From: Salinibaculum sp. SYNS191
GTDB taxonomy: Archaea; Halobacteriota; Halobacteria; Halobacteriales; Haloarculaceae
NCBI RefSeq assembly: GCF_037338445.1
Contig: NZ_CP147838.1
Span: forward strand, 1,922,001-1,986,000
Direction of reading: 5' to 3'
DNA length: 64,000 nt
Positions 24,938 to 33,101 of this stretch are shown here, piece after piece. The notes under the pieces were generated by a model. The model did not search any database and had not been told where the DNA came from. It saw only the letters and a program-made list of their open reading frames with translations. The position numbers were made by a program, and so were the translations under genes. The number at the start of each line of letters is the position of its first letter. The first letter of the stretch is position 1.

Positions 24938-25918
24938 CTACAACTGCGCGGCCACGTCCTCGGCGAAGTAGGTGAGGATGAGGTCCGCGCCGGCGCGCTT
25001 GATGGACAGCAGCGACTCGTGAGCGACCGCCTCCAGGTCGAGCCAGCCCTTCTCGGCGGCGGCGTGGAGCATCGCATACTCGCCGGAGACGTTGTAGGCC
25101 GCGACGGGGTGGTCGACCTGCTCGCGCACGCTCGCGACGATGTCGAGGTAGGGAAGTGCGGGCTTGACCATCAGCACGTCCGCGCCCTGCTCGACGTCGA
25201 GTGCGACCTCGCGAGCGGCCTCACGGGCGTTGGCCGGGTCCATCTGGTAGTGCCGCCGGTCGCCGAATGCGGGTGCGCCGTCGGCCGCGTCGCGGAACGG
25301 GCCGTAGAACGCGGACTCATACTTCGCGGCGTAGCTCATGATGGCGACGTCGTCGTGACCGGCCCCGTCCAGGGACTCCCGAATCGCGCCGACCATCCCG
25401 TCGGTCATGCTCGACGGGGCGACCATGTCCGCGCCGGCGTCGGCGTGGGAGGTGGCAATCTGTCCGAGCAGCGCCAGCGTCTCGTCGTTGCGGACGGTCA
25501 GCGTCGGCTCCTCGGCTGCCCCCTCCTCCAGCACGCCGCAGTGGCCGTGGCTGGTGTACTCACAGAGACAGACGTCGGTGATGACGTAGGCGTCCGTCTC
25601 GTCTTTGATGCGCCGGGTCGCCGCCTGGACGACGCCGTCCGCGGCCCAGGCGCGGGTGCCGCGCTCGTCCTTCGCTTCGGGGATGCCAAAGAGGATGACC
25701 GCCTCGACGCCGGTCTCCCGGACTTCCTCGACGCGGGCGACGGCCTCGTCGAGCGGGACGCGCTCGTGGCCGGGCATCGACTCGATGGGCTGGCGCTCGT
25801 CGGTCGTGGCGTCGACGAAGACCGGTGCGATGAGGTCCGACGCCGACAGCTCCGTCTCGCGCACGAGCGGGCGCACGCCGTCGGTCCGCAGGCGGCGCGG
25901 GCGACGTGTCAGGTCCAT
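24938..25918 (-). CDS. hemB: Delta-aminolevulinic acid dehydratase (porphobilinogen synthase)
   Basis: A 326-aa enzyme condensing two 5-aminolevulinates into porphobilinogen. RPRRLRTDGVRPLVRET begins the conserved part, VCLCEYTSHGHCGVL is the cysteine metal-binding segment, IMSYAAKYESAFYGPFRDA and LMVKPALPYLDIV carry the two active-site lysines. The ATG at 25918 precedes DLTRRPRR. It is downstream of HemL in the pathway but separately transcribed. Confidence 0.97.
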   Translation of the reverse strand: MDLTRRPRRLRTDGVRPLVRETELSASDLIAPVFVDATTDERQPIESMPGHERVPLDEAVARVEEVRETGVEAVILFGIPEAKDERGTRAWAADGVVQAATRRIKDETDAYVITDVCLCEYTSHGHCGVLEEGAAEEPTLTVRNDETLALLGQIATSHADAGADMVAPSSMTDGMVGAIRESLDGAGHDDVAIMSYAAKYESAFYGPFRDAADGAPAFGDRRHYQMDPANAREAAREVALDVEQGADVLMVKPALPYLDIVASVREQVDHPVAAYNVSGEYAMLHAAAEKGWLDLEAVAHESLLSIKRAGADLILTYFAEDVAAQL

Positions 25919-25994
25919 AGTCGGCGTTGTCACGGCGGCGGCAAAGCCGTGTCGCTCCAGTAGCTATACCAGGGCGGACGACCGAGACGCGATT

Positions 25995-26315
25995 ATGGCC
26001 GGAGACTCCCCGCTTCTCGTCGCCGCCGTCGTGCTGGGGGTGGGACTCGCCATGCGACGGCTCGAACTCGCCTCGCTGGCCGTCGGCGTCACGACGCCCG
26101 TCGCCGACCCGGAACTGACCGCGGAGTTCGTCGGCGACTTTCTCAGCGTGACGGCGCTACTGCTGGGCGCTCTGGGTGTCGTCAACCGCGCCGTCGCGCT
26201 GCCGGACGTCGTCTGGCTCGCCTACGGCCTCGTCATCGTCGTCGGCGTCATCGCAACGCCGGTACTCGCCGGGTGGTACGTCGAGCGACGGATTCAGCAA
26301 GCAGAAAACGTTTGA
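25995..26315 (+). CDS. Small integral membrane protein, 106 aa
   Basis: Three hydrophobic segments (about residues 5-25, 50-67 and 72-93) and a short charged end, AGWYVERRIQQAENV. It is read from an ATG 76 bp after the divergent hemB start, and its stop is 25 bp before a DedA-type gene on the same strand, so the two may form an operon. No named family is recognised. Confidence 0.75.
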   Translation: MAGDSPLLVAAVVLGVGLAMRRLELASLAVGVTTPVADPELTAEFVGDFLSVTALLLGALGVVNRAVALPDVVWLAYGLVIVVGVIATPVLAGWYVERRIQQAENV

Positions 26316-26340
26316 CGGACCTCGGCGAAGGGAGGAGCAG

Positions 26341-26994
26341 ATGGCATCGGAACACCCCGACGGTGAGAACGACGCAGGTACCGGCGTCTCGCTGCCGGGC
26401 ACGCGCGTGAGCTACGCCGTCGGCGGGACGGTCGTCGTCGCCCTCCTCGTCGTGGTGCTGTTCCAGACCGGCGTCGTGAGCCTCCCGGAGGGGACCACCG
26501 ACACGGCGCGGTCGCTGCTCGACCAATATGGCCTGCCCGCGCTCTTTGCCGTGTTCATCATCGAGGGCGCGATGTTGCTGTACTTCGCGCCCAGCGAGAG
26601 CCTGGTCCCGGCGGCCGTCCTCTTCCTCGCCGAGTCGACGGCGGACGTCGCCGCCATCCTCGCCGTCGCCGTCGTCGGCGCGACCATCGGCCAGACTGCC
26701 CTCTTCCTGCTGGCGAAGCGGGGCGGTCGCGAGGTGATCCACAACCGCCGGTGGGTGACCGTCGGCGAGGACCGCCTGGACCGCTTCGAGTCCTGGTTCG
26801 ACCGCTGGGGACCGCTGGTCGTGCCGGTCAGCAACACCCTGCTTTTCACCCGCGGGATGCTCACCATCCCCGCCGGCCTCGCGGAGATGGACACCCGCAC
26901 CTTCGTCGCGCTGTCGGCGCTCGGCACGCTCTCGTTCGAACTCATCCTCGCGGGACTGACCCTCTACGGCGCGGACGTGCTGGCCGCGCTGTGA
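26341..26994 (+). CDS. DedA family membrane protein
   Basis: A 217-aa VTT/DedA protein. LLDQYGLPALFAVFIIEGAM, FAPSESLVPAAVLFL, VVGATIGQTALFLLAKRGGR and FDRWGPLVVPVSNTLLFTRG are typical of the family, which acts in lipid scrambling and membrane energetics. The start ATG follows a GGGAGGAGCAG stretch that may serve as a ribosome site. It is one of two VTT-superfamily genes in the window (with 7544-8236) but is the closer match to DedA. Confidence 0.88.
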   Translation: MASEHPDGENDAGTGVSLPGTRVSYAVGGTVVVALLVVVLFQTGVVSLPEGTTDTARSLLDQYGLPALFAVFIIEGAMLLYFAPSESLVPAAVLFLAESTADVAAILAVAVVGATIGQTALFLLAKRGGREVIHNRRWVTVGEDRLDRFESWFDRWGPLVVPVSNTLLFTRGMLTIPAGLAEMDTRTFVALSALGTLSFELILAGLTLYGADVLAAL

Positions 26995-27054
26995 GTGGTG
27001 ACCGGGGGTCACTCCCGACATCGGACCCGCAACGTCGCCCGCCGACGGCCGAGG

Positions 27055-27062
27055 GTTTATAC
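27055..27062 (+). promoter_or_regulatory. TATA box of the zinc-ribbon gene
   Basis: GTTTATAC is centred 28 bp before the ATG at 27087, consistent with a leaderless mRNA. The same octamer occurs before HemAT (44894-44901). Confidence 0.65.
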
Positions 27063-27086
27063 CCGAGAACCGGACCACGCCCGCCC

Positions 27087-27281
27087 ATGGTTCGGTGTCC
27101 GAACTGCAACGACGAACTCGGAGCGGAGACGTTCTGCCGGGCGTGCGGGACGAGCGTCGAGCACCCGGGAGACGACCAGCCACACCGCGAGCGCCAGACG
27201 CAACCCCGCCAGCAGACCGACCACGGCCACAACCAGCCCCGTCGTCAGCAGACCCGGCCGGGTCACGGACGCCACCAGTAG
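27087..27281 (+). CDS. Small zinc-ribbon protein with Gln/His/Arg-rich tail
   Basis: A 64-aa protein. The first 25 residues form a classical zinc ribbon, CPNCNDELGAETFCRACG, with two CxxC knuckles. The rest is low-complexity, rich in Gln, His, Arg and Pro and probably disordered; a tail of this kind is unusual among acidic halophile proteins. A well-placed TATA box supports the start. A hydrophobic frame on the opposite strand also exists but has no promoter and is judged a shadow. A frameshift after residue 35 in a formerly different tail is possible. Confidence 0.65.
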   Translation: MVRCPNCNDELGAETFCRACGTSVEHPGDDQPHRERQTQPRQQTDHGHNQPRRQQTRPGHGRHQ

Positions 27282-27321
27282 CGTGGAAAGTAACTTCAGG
27301 TAGAGAATGCTACTGGCAGGT

Positions 27322-27612
27322 ATGGCGACCTCGATAAAGGTGGGCGAGGCGACGAAAGACCGCCTGGAGCGGTTGCAGGCCGAGATAAAACTCGAGACCG
27401 GCAGAAAAGTGACACAGCAGGAGTTACTCGACCGTATCGTCGCCCGCGAGTTCGCGTCGAAAGACGCCCTCGTCGATTCGTTCCGCGACGACTGGGAGGG
27501 GCTCTCCGAGGAAGCGGTCGAGCAGTGGCTGTCGGGGACGACCGCGTCCGGCGACCCGGTTGCCGAGGAAGATATCGACACGGTGCTCTACGAGGAGGGG
27601 TCACCGGAGTGA
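27322..27612 (+). CDS. vapB: VapB-type antitoxin
   Basis: A 96-aa protein opening with MATSIKVGEATKDRLERLQ, the pattern of ribbon-helix-helix-like haloarchaeal antitoxins, followed by an acidic C-terminal arm that would wrap the toxin. The PIN-domain gene starts inside its stop codon (GTGA), the standard antitoxin-first arrangement. Inferred to neutralise VapC and to repress its own operon. Confidence 0.82.
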   Translation: MATSIKVGEATKDRLERLQAEIKLETGRKVTQQELLDRIVAREFASKDALVDSFRDDWEGLSEEAVEQWLSGTTASGDPVAEEDIDTVLYEEGSPE

Positions 27613-28037
27613 GCGTCTTCGTCGACACTGGCGTCTTCTACGCCCAGCACGACCGAGATACCGAACGCCACGAGAGCGCTTCGGAGGCCATGGCGGCCGT
27701 CGCGTCGGGGACGTACGGCAAGCCGTACACGAGCGATTACATCTACGACGAAACGGTGACGCTGACCCGCCGACGGACGAGCTACGAGCCGGCGATGCGT
27801 GTCAGTGACCGCATGCTCGGTCGTGGTGACTTCGACGACGTCGTCGAACTCGTGTTCGTCGACCGCACCGTGTTCGACCGTGCCGTCGGCGTCCTCGAGC
27901 GATACGACGACCAGCGGTTGAGCGTCACGGACGCGACGACCGTTGCCCTGGTCGAGGCTCGCGACATCGACTCCGTCCTCACCTTCGACGACGACTTCGA
28001 CGGCCTCGTTCCGCGGCTCGACCCCACAGAGGTCTAA
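27609..28037 (+). CDS. vapC: VapC-type PIN-domain toxin
   Basis: A 142-aa PIN ribonuclease read from a GTG overlapping the antitoxin stop. MSVFVDTGVFYA holds the first catalytic Asp, YTSDYIYDETVTLTRRR the central acidic residue, and LSVTDATTVALVEARDID and VLTFDDDFDGL the remaining ones. VapC toxins cleave tRNA or rRNA when antitoxin is lost. All acidic positions appear intact, so the toxin is probably active. Its stop abuts that of the convergent Fe-S oxidoreductase gene. Confidence 0.88.
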   Translation: MSVFVDTGVFYAQHDRDTERHESASEAMAAVASGTYGKPYTSDYIYDETVTLTRRRTSYEPAMRVSDRMLGRGDFDDVVELVFVDRTVFDRAVGVLERYDDQRLSVTDATTVALVEARDIDSVLTFDDDFDGLVPRLDPTEV

Positions 28038-30161
28038 TCACGCCTCAATGGCGTCGACGAGCAGTTCCGTGAGGTCCACAATCTCCAGGTCGTCCTCGTA
28101 GCCGCCGGTCTTGCGCCCGTCCTCGAACATCGTCACGCACATCGGGCAGGCGACGACGAACTGCTCGACGTCACTCGCGCCGGTGTCCTCGACGGCCTCC
28201 CGCAGGCGCTCCTCGCTGGGTTTGTGGTCCTCCTCGAAGTCCATCCAGAGGCCGCCGCCACCCCCGCCACAGCAGAAGGAGTTGTTGCGGTTGCGCGGCA
28301 TCTCCACCAGTTCCGCGCCCGTCGCTCGCACGAGTTCCCGCGGCGCTTCGTACTCGTCGTTGTACCGCCCCAGGTGACACGGGTCGTGGTACGTCACGGT
28401 GCGGTCGAGCGAACCGGGCACAGACAACTGGCCAGACTGGACGAGGTCCTCGACGACCTGCGTGTAGTGGTGAATCCCGATTTCACCGTCGGCGTTCCAG
28501 TACCCCTCGACCGGCGCTTCCAGCATCGGGTCGTCCGCGAACTCCCCGAAGTCGATGTCGGAGTACTCGTTGGTGATGGTGTTGTAGGAGTGGGGGTCCG
28601 TGCAGACGACGTGCTCGAACTCGCACTCCTCGAAGGCGGCGATGAGTTGCGAGGCCTGCTCGACGTACAGCAGTTCCTCCCCCAGCCGCCGGATGTCGTT
28701 GCCGTCGTACACCTCGTCCTCGTAGAGGATGCCGTAGTCGACGCCCGCGTGCTCGAAGATCCGCGCCAGCGACCGGGCCACCGCGCGGTTGCGCTCGTCG
28801 TAGCTGGGATAGTCGCCGACGTACCAGAGGTACTCGACTTCCTGCTCGCGCGCGTCCGGAACCTCGAAGTCCAGGTCGTCCGTCCACTCCGGTCGGGAGC
28901 GGGCGCTGTCACCGAAGGTGTTGCCCTGTTGCATCACGTTCTGGAAGAGGTCCTGAACGTGGCCGTCGACGTCACCCTGTTCGACGAGTTGCCGGTTCAT
29001 CTCGGTGAACTGCGGGACGTGTTCGATGTCGACCGGACAGGCGTCCATGCAGGCCATACACGACAGACAGGACTCCATCGTCGAGGAGTCGATGACGCTC
29101 GTCCCGCCGTCGGCGACGATGGGTAGCTCCTCCCCGCCGGCGTCGCGTTCCTCGCGGTAGGTCTTCAAATCGAGGATGACGTCCCGGGGGTCAAGTGGCC
29201 GCCCGGCGTCGTTGGCCGGGCAGACGCTCGAACAGCGGCCACACTTCGTGCAGGCGTCGTGGTCGAGCAGTTGCTTCCAGGTGAAGTCGTCGACGTCCTC
29301 CAGCGCCGTGTCGGCCTGCGGGTCCAGCGGCACGCCGGGCAGCCGCGAGCCGGCCTTCTCGTCGCGGGTGACGAGGTTGGCGAACGACGAGAGCATGTGG
29401 AACGGCTTGGCGTAGGGCACCCAGGCGACGAACCACAGCGCCAGCAGGGCGTGGCTCCACCACGTAATCGGATAGAAGTCGGTTGCCATCGCCGGCGTCA
29501 TCCCGGCGAATGCGAGCCAGTCCTTGACGGCCCAGCCGACGAAACTCACCGTCTCGAAGCTCACGTCGCGCGTCGCGCTCGTCCCCAGGATGCGGACGCC
29601 CTCGGTCAGGTAGCCGCCGATGCCCAGGAGAAACAGCGACCAGACGAACAGGTCGTCTTCCCGGCTCGTGTGCTTCCCCCACAGGCGGGCAGTGCGGGCG
29701 GCGTAGCGCCGGTAGATGGCCACGCCCAGCCCGACGACGAACAGCAGCCCGAGCGCGTCCATCACCAGCGAATAGGAGAGGTAGAAGTCGCCGACGAAGA
29801 ACGATTCGCCGGTCAGCGGCCGGTAGAAGTCGATGTCGATGCCGAGAATGGTCGTGCCGATGAGCAGCGTCAGGAAGCCCCAGACGATGAACGCGTGCAT
29901 CACGCCGGCGACGACGTCGCGGTCGAGTTGCTTGCGGTTCGAGAGCGCGAGACGGGCCGCCGAGAGGATGCGGCCGGGGAGGGCGTCCAGCCGCTCGAAC
30001 GGGTCCTCGCGCCCCTGACTGTAGCGGGTGACCCGCTGGTACACGCCGTAGACCAGCACGAGAATCGCCAGCGCCGCCAGATAGTAGAACACGGCCTTCC
30101 CTGTAGACCCGATCTGCCAGAACGTCGGCCGCGTCACCGCGTCCGCTTGCAGCAATGCCAT
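28038..30161 (-). CDS. FadF/HdrD-like membrane Fe-S oxidoreductase
   Basis: A 707-aa protein. Residues 20-270 hold about six membrane helices like a NarI/HdrE-type cytochrome subunit. Two 4Fe-4S motifs follow: CTKCGRCSSVCPAN (about residue 308) and CLSCMACMDACPVD (about 367). The C-terminal half has two CCG-type regions. The second is intact (DPCHLGRYN, SFCCGGGGGG, CPMC), but the first has lost nearly all its cysteines (VGDYPSYD, TDPHSYN). Relatives pass electrons from ETF or fatty-acid oxidation to quinone; this role is inferred. No etf genes are adjacent. Confidence 0.85.
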   Translation of the reverse strand: MALLQADAVTRPTFWQIGSTGKAVFYYLAALAILVLVYGVYQRVTRYSQGREDPFERLDALPGRILSAARLALSNRKQLDRDVVAGVMHAFIVWGFLTLLIGTTILGIDIDFYRPLTGESFFVGDFYLSYSLVMDALGLLFVVGLGVAIYRRYAARTARLWGKHTSREDDLFVWSLFLLGIGGYLTEGVRILGTSATRDVSFETVSFVGWAVKDWLAFAGMTPAMATDFYPITWWSHALLALWFVAWVPYAKPFHMLSSFANLVTRDEKAGSRLPGVPLDPQADTALEDVDDFTWKQLLDHDACTKCGRCSSVCPANDAGRPLDPRDVILDLKTYREERDAGGEELPIVADGGTSVIDSSTMESCLSCMACMDACPVDIEHVPQFTEMNRQLVEQGDVDGHVQDLFQNVMQQGNTFGDSARSRPEWTDDLDFEVPDAREQEVEYLWYVGDYPSYDERNRAVARSLARIFEHAGVDYGILYEDEVYDGNDIRRLGEELLYVEQASQLIAAFEECEFEHVVCTDPHSYNTITNEYSDIDFGEFADDPMLEAPVEGYWNADGEIGIHHYTQVVEDLVQSGQLSVPGSLDRTVTYHDPCHLGRYNDEYEAPRELVRATGAELVEMPRNRNNSFCCGGGGGGLWMDFEEDHKPSEERLREAVEDTGASDVEQFVVACPMCVTMFEDGRKTGGYEDDLEIVDLTELLVDAIEA

Positions 30162-30273
30162 GTTTTCACACGGTGAGGGCGACGCGCATAAGCGTTGTCA
30201 CGTGGACCGCCCGACGGCCGTCGACCCACCGTGTGAGATTGTGTCATGACGTGGTAACGCACGGGGGCGTAGC

Positions 30274-30282
30274 TTTTTAAAC
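30274..30282 (+). promoter_or_regulatory. TATA box of the Cmi4-like gene
   Basis: TTTTTAAAC ends 24 bp before the ATG at 30307, the spacing expected of a leaderless transcript. Confidence 0.6.
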
Positions 30283-30306
30283 ACAAATCGTCTGAGTAAC
30301 TATCCA

Positions 30307-30897
30307 ATGGACGAGAAAACAGAGCACCTCCGGGACATCTTCATGGACGTGGCCGACGACGAGACGGTGACGGAGTCCCAGTCCGAGCAGCGGGGGTCCC
30401 TGTTGCGGGCGGGGTCTGTCAACGAGCGGCTGGAGGGGACCATCGGGAAGATGCGCGAGCGGTTCGACTTCGACACGGAACTCGACGACCACGCGCTGCG
30501 CGTCGTCGTCCGGCGGTTCTACGACGGGGAGAGCGACGACGGCATCGCGACGGTCCTGCGAATCCCCGTCGAGGCGGTCTTCGAGGCCCGGATGGACCTG
30601 CACCTGGTCCGCGAGGACGACGCGGGGGACGTCGACCTCTCGACCGTCCGGCGGTTGCTCGACGACGCGACGACAGAGGGAGTCGCCGCCCGGCTGGACG
30701 TCGACCCCGGCACAGTCTCGCGTGCCCGAGAGGTCATCGCCGCCGAGAACCGCGCCCAGCGGGTGAGCCAGCGCTTCCGGACCGAGTTCGAGGAGATTCT
30801 GACCGACGCCGACATCGCCGTCCGCCTCACCGCGGACACCCGGGAGGACGGCCTGGACGAGGCGACCGAGGGCATGGAAGTCGACGTGGACTTCTGA
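30307..30897 (+). CDS. Conditioned medium-induced protein 4 (Cmi4)-like regulator
   Basis: A 196-aa acidic protein resembling the haloarchaeal protein annotated as conditioned medium-induced protein 4. MDEKTEHLRDIFMDVADDET is a conserved start. Two helix-turn-helix-like segments are visible: RRFYDGESDDGIATVLRI and DDATTEGVAARLDVDPGTVS, which suggests DNA binding. The C-terminal third has REVIAAENRAQRVSQRF and an acidic end. The name comes from cell-density studies; the mechanism is unknown. A strong TATA box precedes it. Confidence 0.7.
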   Translation: MDEKTEHLRDIFMDVADDETVTESQSEQRGSLLRAGSVNERLEGTIGKMRERFDFDTELDDHALRVVVRRFYDGESDDGIATVLRIPVEAVFEARMDLHLVREDDAGDVDLSTVRRLLDDATTEGVAARLDVDPGTVSRAREVIAAENRAQRVSQRFRTEFEEILTDADIAVRLTADTREDGLDEATEGMEVDVDF

Positions 30898-30936
30898 CCC
30901 CGACCCTTATCATCCATAACGCGGCCAGCCCGTCCC

Positions 30937-31593
30937 ATGCACGGCTTCCGCGACGTCGCCACTGCCGCCTACTGCCCACGCAAACTGTACTACCGACGCC
31001 GACAGCCAGAGCGCCCGTCGACTCCACCTGCGGTGAAGCGCCGCCGCGACCTCGCCTTCCGGTACGAGGAGCTGCTCGCCGACGACGACGCGCTCCGGGA
31101 CGCGCCGATTGCGGTGACGCCCACCCAGTACCGCTCCAGCCTGGGCTGTGCGAAGGCTCGACTCGACATCTGGGACCGACTCGTCGACCCCGACGACCGC
31201 GACGTGCTGCTCTCCGGCCGCGAGTGTCGCGGCATCGCACACAAACTGCTGGCCGACGAGCCGACCGTCTCGCTGGTCTTCGCCGGCGAGCCGCCCGAAC
31301 AGGGCGTCTGGCACCCACAGAGCGTCCGGCTGGTCGCGGCCGCCAAGGCGCTGTCCTGGGAGCGGGAGACCGCCGTCGAACGGGTCTTCGCGGAGTACCC
31401 CGCCCACGGCGTCGTCCGCGAGGTCTCGATGACGACTCGGCGGCGCGCGCAGTACCGCGAGGCGGTCCGCACCGCAGACACGATCGACGGGCCGCCGGCC
31501 CGCGTCGACAGCGACGCCAGGTGCGGGCCCTGCGAGTTTAGCGACGACTGCGGGACGCGGACCCGGTCGCTGCGGTCGCTCCTCGGCGGCTAG
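30937..31593 (+). CDS. Solitary Cas4-like (RecB-type) protein
   Basis: A 218-aa protein with the Cas4 start signature YCPRKLYYRRR, where the Cys would be the first Fe-S ligand, and a C-terminal CGPCEFSDDCG supplying the other three. The nuclease core is less clear: LDIWDRLVD could give the motif II Asp, but no ExK motif is obvious. It may be a Cas4/Dna2-like Fe-S protein with weak or no nuclease activity. No CRISPR array or other cas gene is near. It shares a CTAG with the stop of convergent sua5. Confidence 0.7.
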   Translation: MHGFRDVATAAYCPRKLYYRRRQPERPSTPPAVKRRRDLAFRYEELLADDDALRDAPIAVTPTQYRSSLGCAKARLDIWDRLVDPDDRDVLLSGRECRGIAHKLLADEPTVSLVFAGEPPEQGVWHPQSVRLVAAAKALSWERETAVERVFAEYPAHGVVREVSMTTRRRAQYREAVRTADTIDGPPARVDSDARCGPCEFSDDCGTRTRSLRSLLGG

Positions 31594-32177
31594 TGGCGCT
31601 CCAGCCAGTCCGCGACCTCGTCGGCGAGGTGGCCCCGCCGGTGTACCTCGCCGCGCTCGACGTCGACCACGGTGGAGCCGCCGCCGGGCGTCCGGCCACC
31701 GTCGAGGACCACCGCGAGACGGTCCCGGAGCGGGCCCTGGATGTCCGCGACCCGGCGGGCGCTTGGCTGGCCGCTGACGTTGGCGCTGGTCGCGGTCAGC
31801 GGCGCGACCTCCGCGAGCAGGTCCAGCGCGAGGTCGTGGTCGGGGACGCGCACGCCGACGCGCTCGCGGCCGGCGGTCAAGACGTCGGGGACCATCGACC
31901 GGCGCTGGAGGACGACCGTGACCGGGCCCGGCAGGAACTCCTGCATGAACGCGCGCTCGCGGTCCGTGGGGTCGGTGTACTCCGCGGCAGCGTCGACCGT
32001 CGGGACCGCGAGCGATATCGGGTCGTCGCGGTCCCGCCCCTTCGCGTCGAAGACCGCCGCGACGGCGTCGGGGTCGAGCGCGTCCGCGCCCAGGCCGTAG
32101 ACCGTCTCCGTCGGGTAGGCGATCAACTCGCCGTCGCGGACGGCCGCGGCGGCGACGCTCGCGTCGGTCGTCTGCAT
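31590..32177 (-). CDS. sua5: Threonylcarbamoyl-AMP synthase (Sua5/YrdC)
   Basis: A 195-aa YrdC-domain protein making threonylcarbamoyl-AMP for the t6A modification of tRNAs that read ANN codons. GELIAYPTETVYGLGADA, VFDAKGRDRDDPISL, FLPGPVTVVL and LTATSANVSGQPSA are diagnostic. It lacks the C-terminal Sua5 domain, so it is of the shorter TsaC length. It is last in a co-directional group with the redoxin and glutaredoxin-like genes. Confidence 0.93.
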   Translation of the reverse strand: MQTTDASVAAAAVRDGELIAYPTETVYGLGADALDPDAVAAVFDAKGRDRDDPISLAVPTVDAAAEYTDPTDRERAFMQEFLPGPVTVVLQRRSMVPDVLTAGRERVGVRVPDHDLALDLLAEVAPLTATSANVSGQPSARRVADIQGPLRDRLAVVLDGGRTPGGGSTVVDVERGEVHRRGHLADEVADWLERH

Positions 32178-32179
32178 CG

Positions 32180-32695
32180 TCAGACGACGTCCTCGACGGC
32201 GGCTTCCAGGGCGTCGTAGTCGGGGAAGTCCGGCCACTCCTGGGCGACCCACGCGTACTGGACCGTCCGGTCGCCGTCGATGACGAACGTCGCCGGGCGG
32301 GGCTCGCTGATGCCGGCCATCCCATCGAGGTCGTTGACGACGCCGTACTGTTCGGCCACCTCGTTTTTCGGGTCCGAGAAGAGGTCGAAGGACATCCCCC
32401 GCTCCTCGATGAGCGTCTTGTGCTCGTAGGGCGTCGAGATGGAGAGGCCGACGACCGTGGCGTCGTAGTCGTCGAAGTCGCGGTCCCGGAGTTCGTTCCA
32501 CATGTACGTCGCCGGGAAGGCACCGTCCATCGTGTAGAAGACGAGGACGACGGGGCCGTCCGCCGTGAGGTCCGACAGGGCGACGTCCTCCCAGAACTCG
32601 TCGTTGACGAGCGGGCGGACGAAGTCGGGGGCCGTCTCGCCTTCGGCGACGTGGTCGGTCTCGGGCAGGTCGACGACGTCGAAGCCCAGGTCCAT
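32180..32695 (-). CDS. Cysteine-free peroxiredoxin-like redoxin
   Basis: A 171-aa AhpC/TSA-type thioredoxin fold: EGETAPDFVRPLV, GPVVLVFYTMDGAFPATYMW, DATVVGLSIST, FDLFSDPKNEVAEQYGV and RPATFVIDGDRTVQYAWV. The peroxidatic cysteine expected after FYTMDG is absent, and the protein contains no cysteine at all. It therefore cannot be a normal peroxidase; a binding or chaperone-like role is possible. It is joined without gap to a CPFC glutaredoxin-like gene. Confidence 0.8.
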   Translation of the reverse strand: MDLGFDVVDLPETDHVAEGETAPDFVRPLVNDEFWEDVALSDLTADGPVVLVFYTMDGAFPATYMWNELRDRDFDDYDATVVGLSISTPYEHKTLIEERGMSFDLFSDPKNEVAEQYGVVNDLDGMAGISEPRPATFVIDGDRTVQYAWVAQEWPDFPDYDALEAAVEDVV

Positions 32696-32998
32696 CTACG
32701 ACCCCTCCCCCGCCGTCGCCGGTTCGGCCGCGGCCGTCGGTTCGGCGTCGCCGCCGTAGGTGGCCTCCAGGTAGGAGACGATGTTGGCGCTCTCGGTGAG
32801 CGTCGCGCCGGTGTTCTCGTCGACGAGGACGGGGACGGTCCGCTTGCCGCTGACGCGCTTGACGACGTCGCGGTCGGAGTGCATCGGTTCGACGAAGCGG
32901 GACTGGTAGTCGAGGTCGTACTCGTCGAGCAGTCGGACGACGCGCTCGCAGAACGGGCAGGCCTGCAGGCGGTAGAGCGTCAGCGATTGGGCTGTCAT
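32696..32998 (-). CDS. Glutaredoxin / GST N-terminal-like protein
   Basis: A 100-aa thioredoxin-fold protein with LYRLQACPFCERVVRLLDEY (redox motif CPFC near residue 14) and the cis-proline segment KRTVPVLVDENTG. The Ala/Glu-rich tail is a low-complexity extension. The ATG at 32998 is the first of the group redoxin-sua5. It may use a low-molecular thiol such as gamma-glutamylcysteine, known in haloarchaea. A paralogue with CPYC is at 55816. Confidence 0.85.
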   Translation of the reverse strand: MTAQSLTLYRLQACPFCERVVRLLDEYDLDYQSRFVEPMHSDRDVVKRVSGKRTVPVLVDENTGATLTESANIVSYLEATYGGDAEPTAAAEPATAGEGS

Positions 32999-33101
32999 AG
33001 TGGACCGTTGGAGCGAGAGCGGTGTAAGGGTTTGGCCCCAGGGCCTCGCCCTCGAAATCATGACAACTCTTAATCCTGCCCGCTGTCAATCCCAAACGTC
33101 A

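Noticed and set aside
27057..27285. Hydrophobic minus-strand frame opposite the zinc ribbon
   Set aside because: No promoter or good start, and the zinc ribbon on the other strand has CxxC pairs and a well-placed TATA box.
30937..31593. A CRISPR system around the Cas4-like gene
   Set aside because: No repeat-spacer array and no other cas gene is present within the window.
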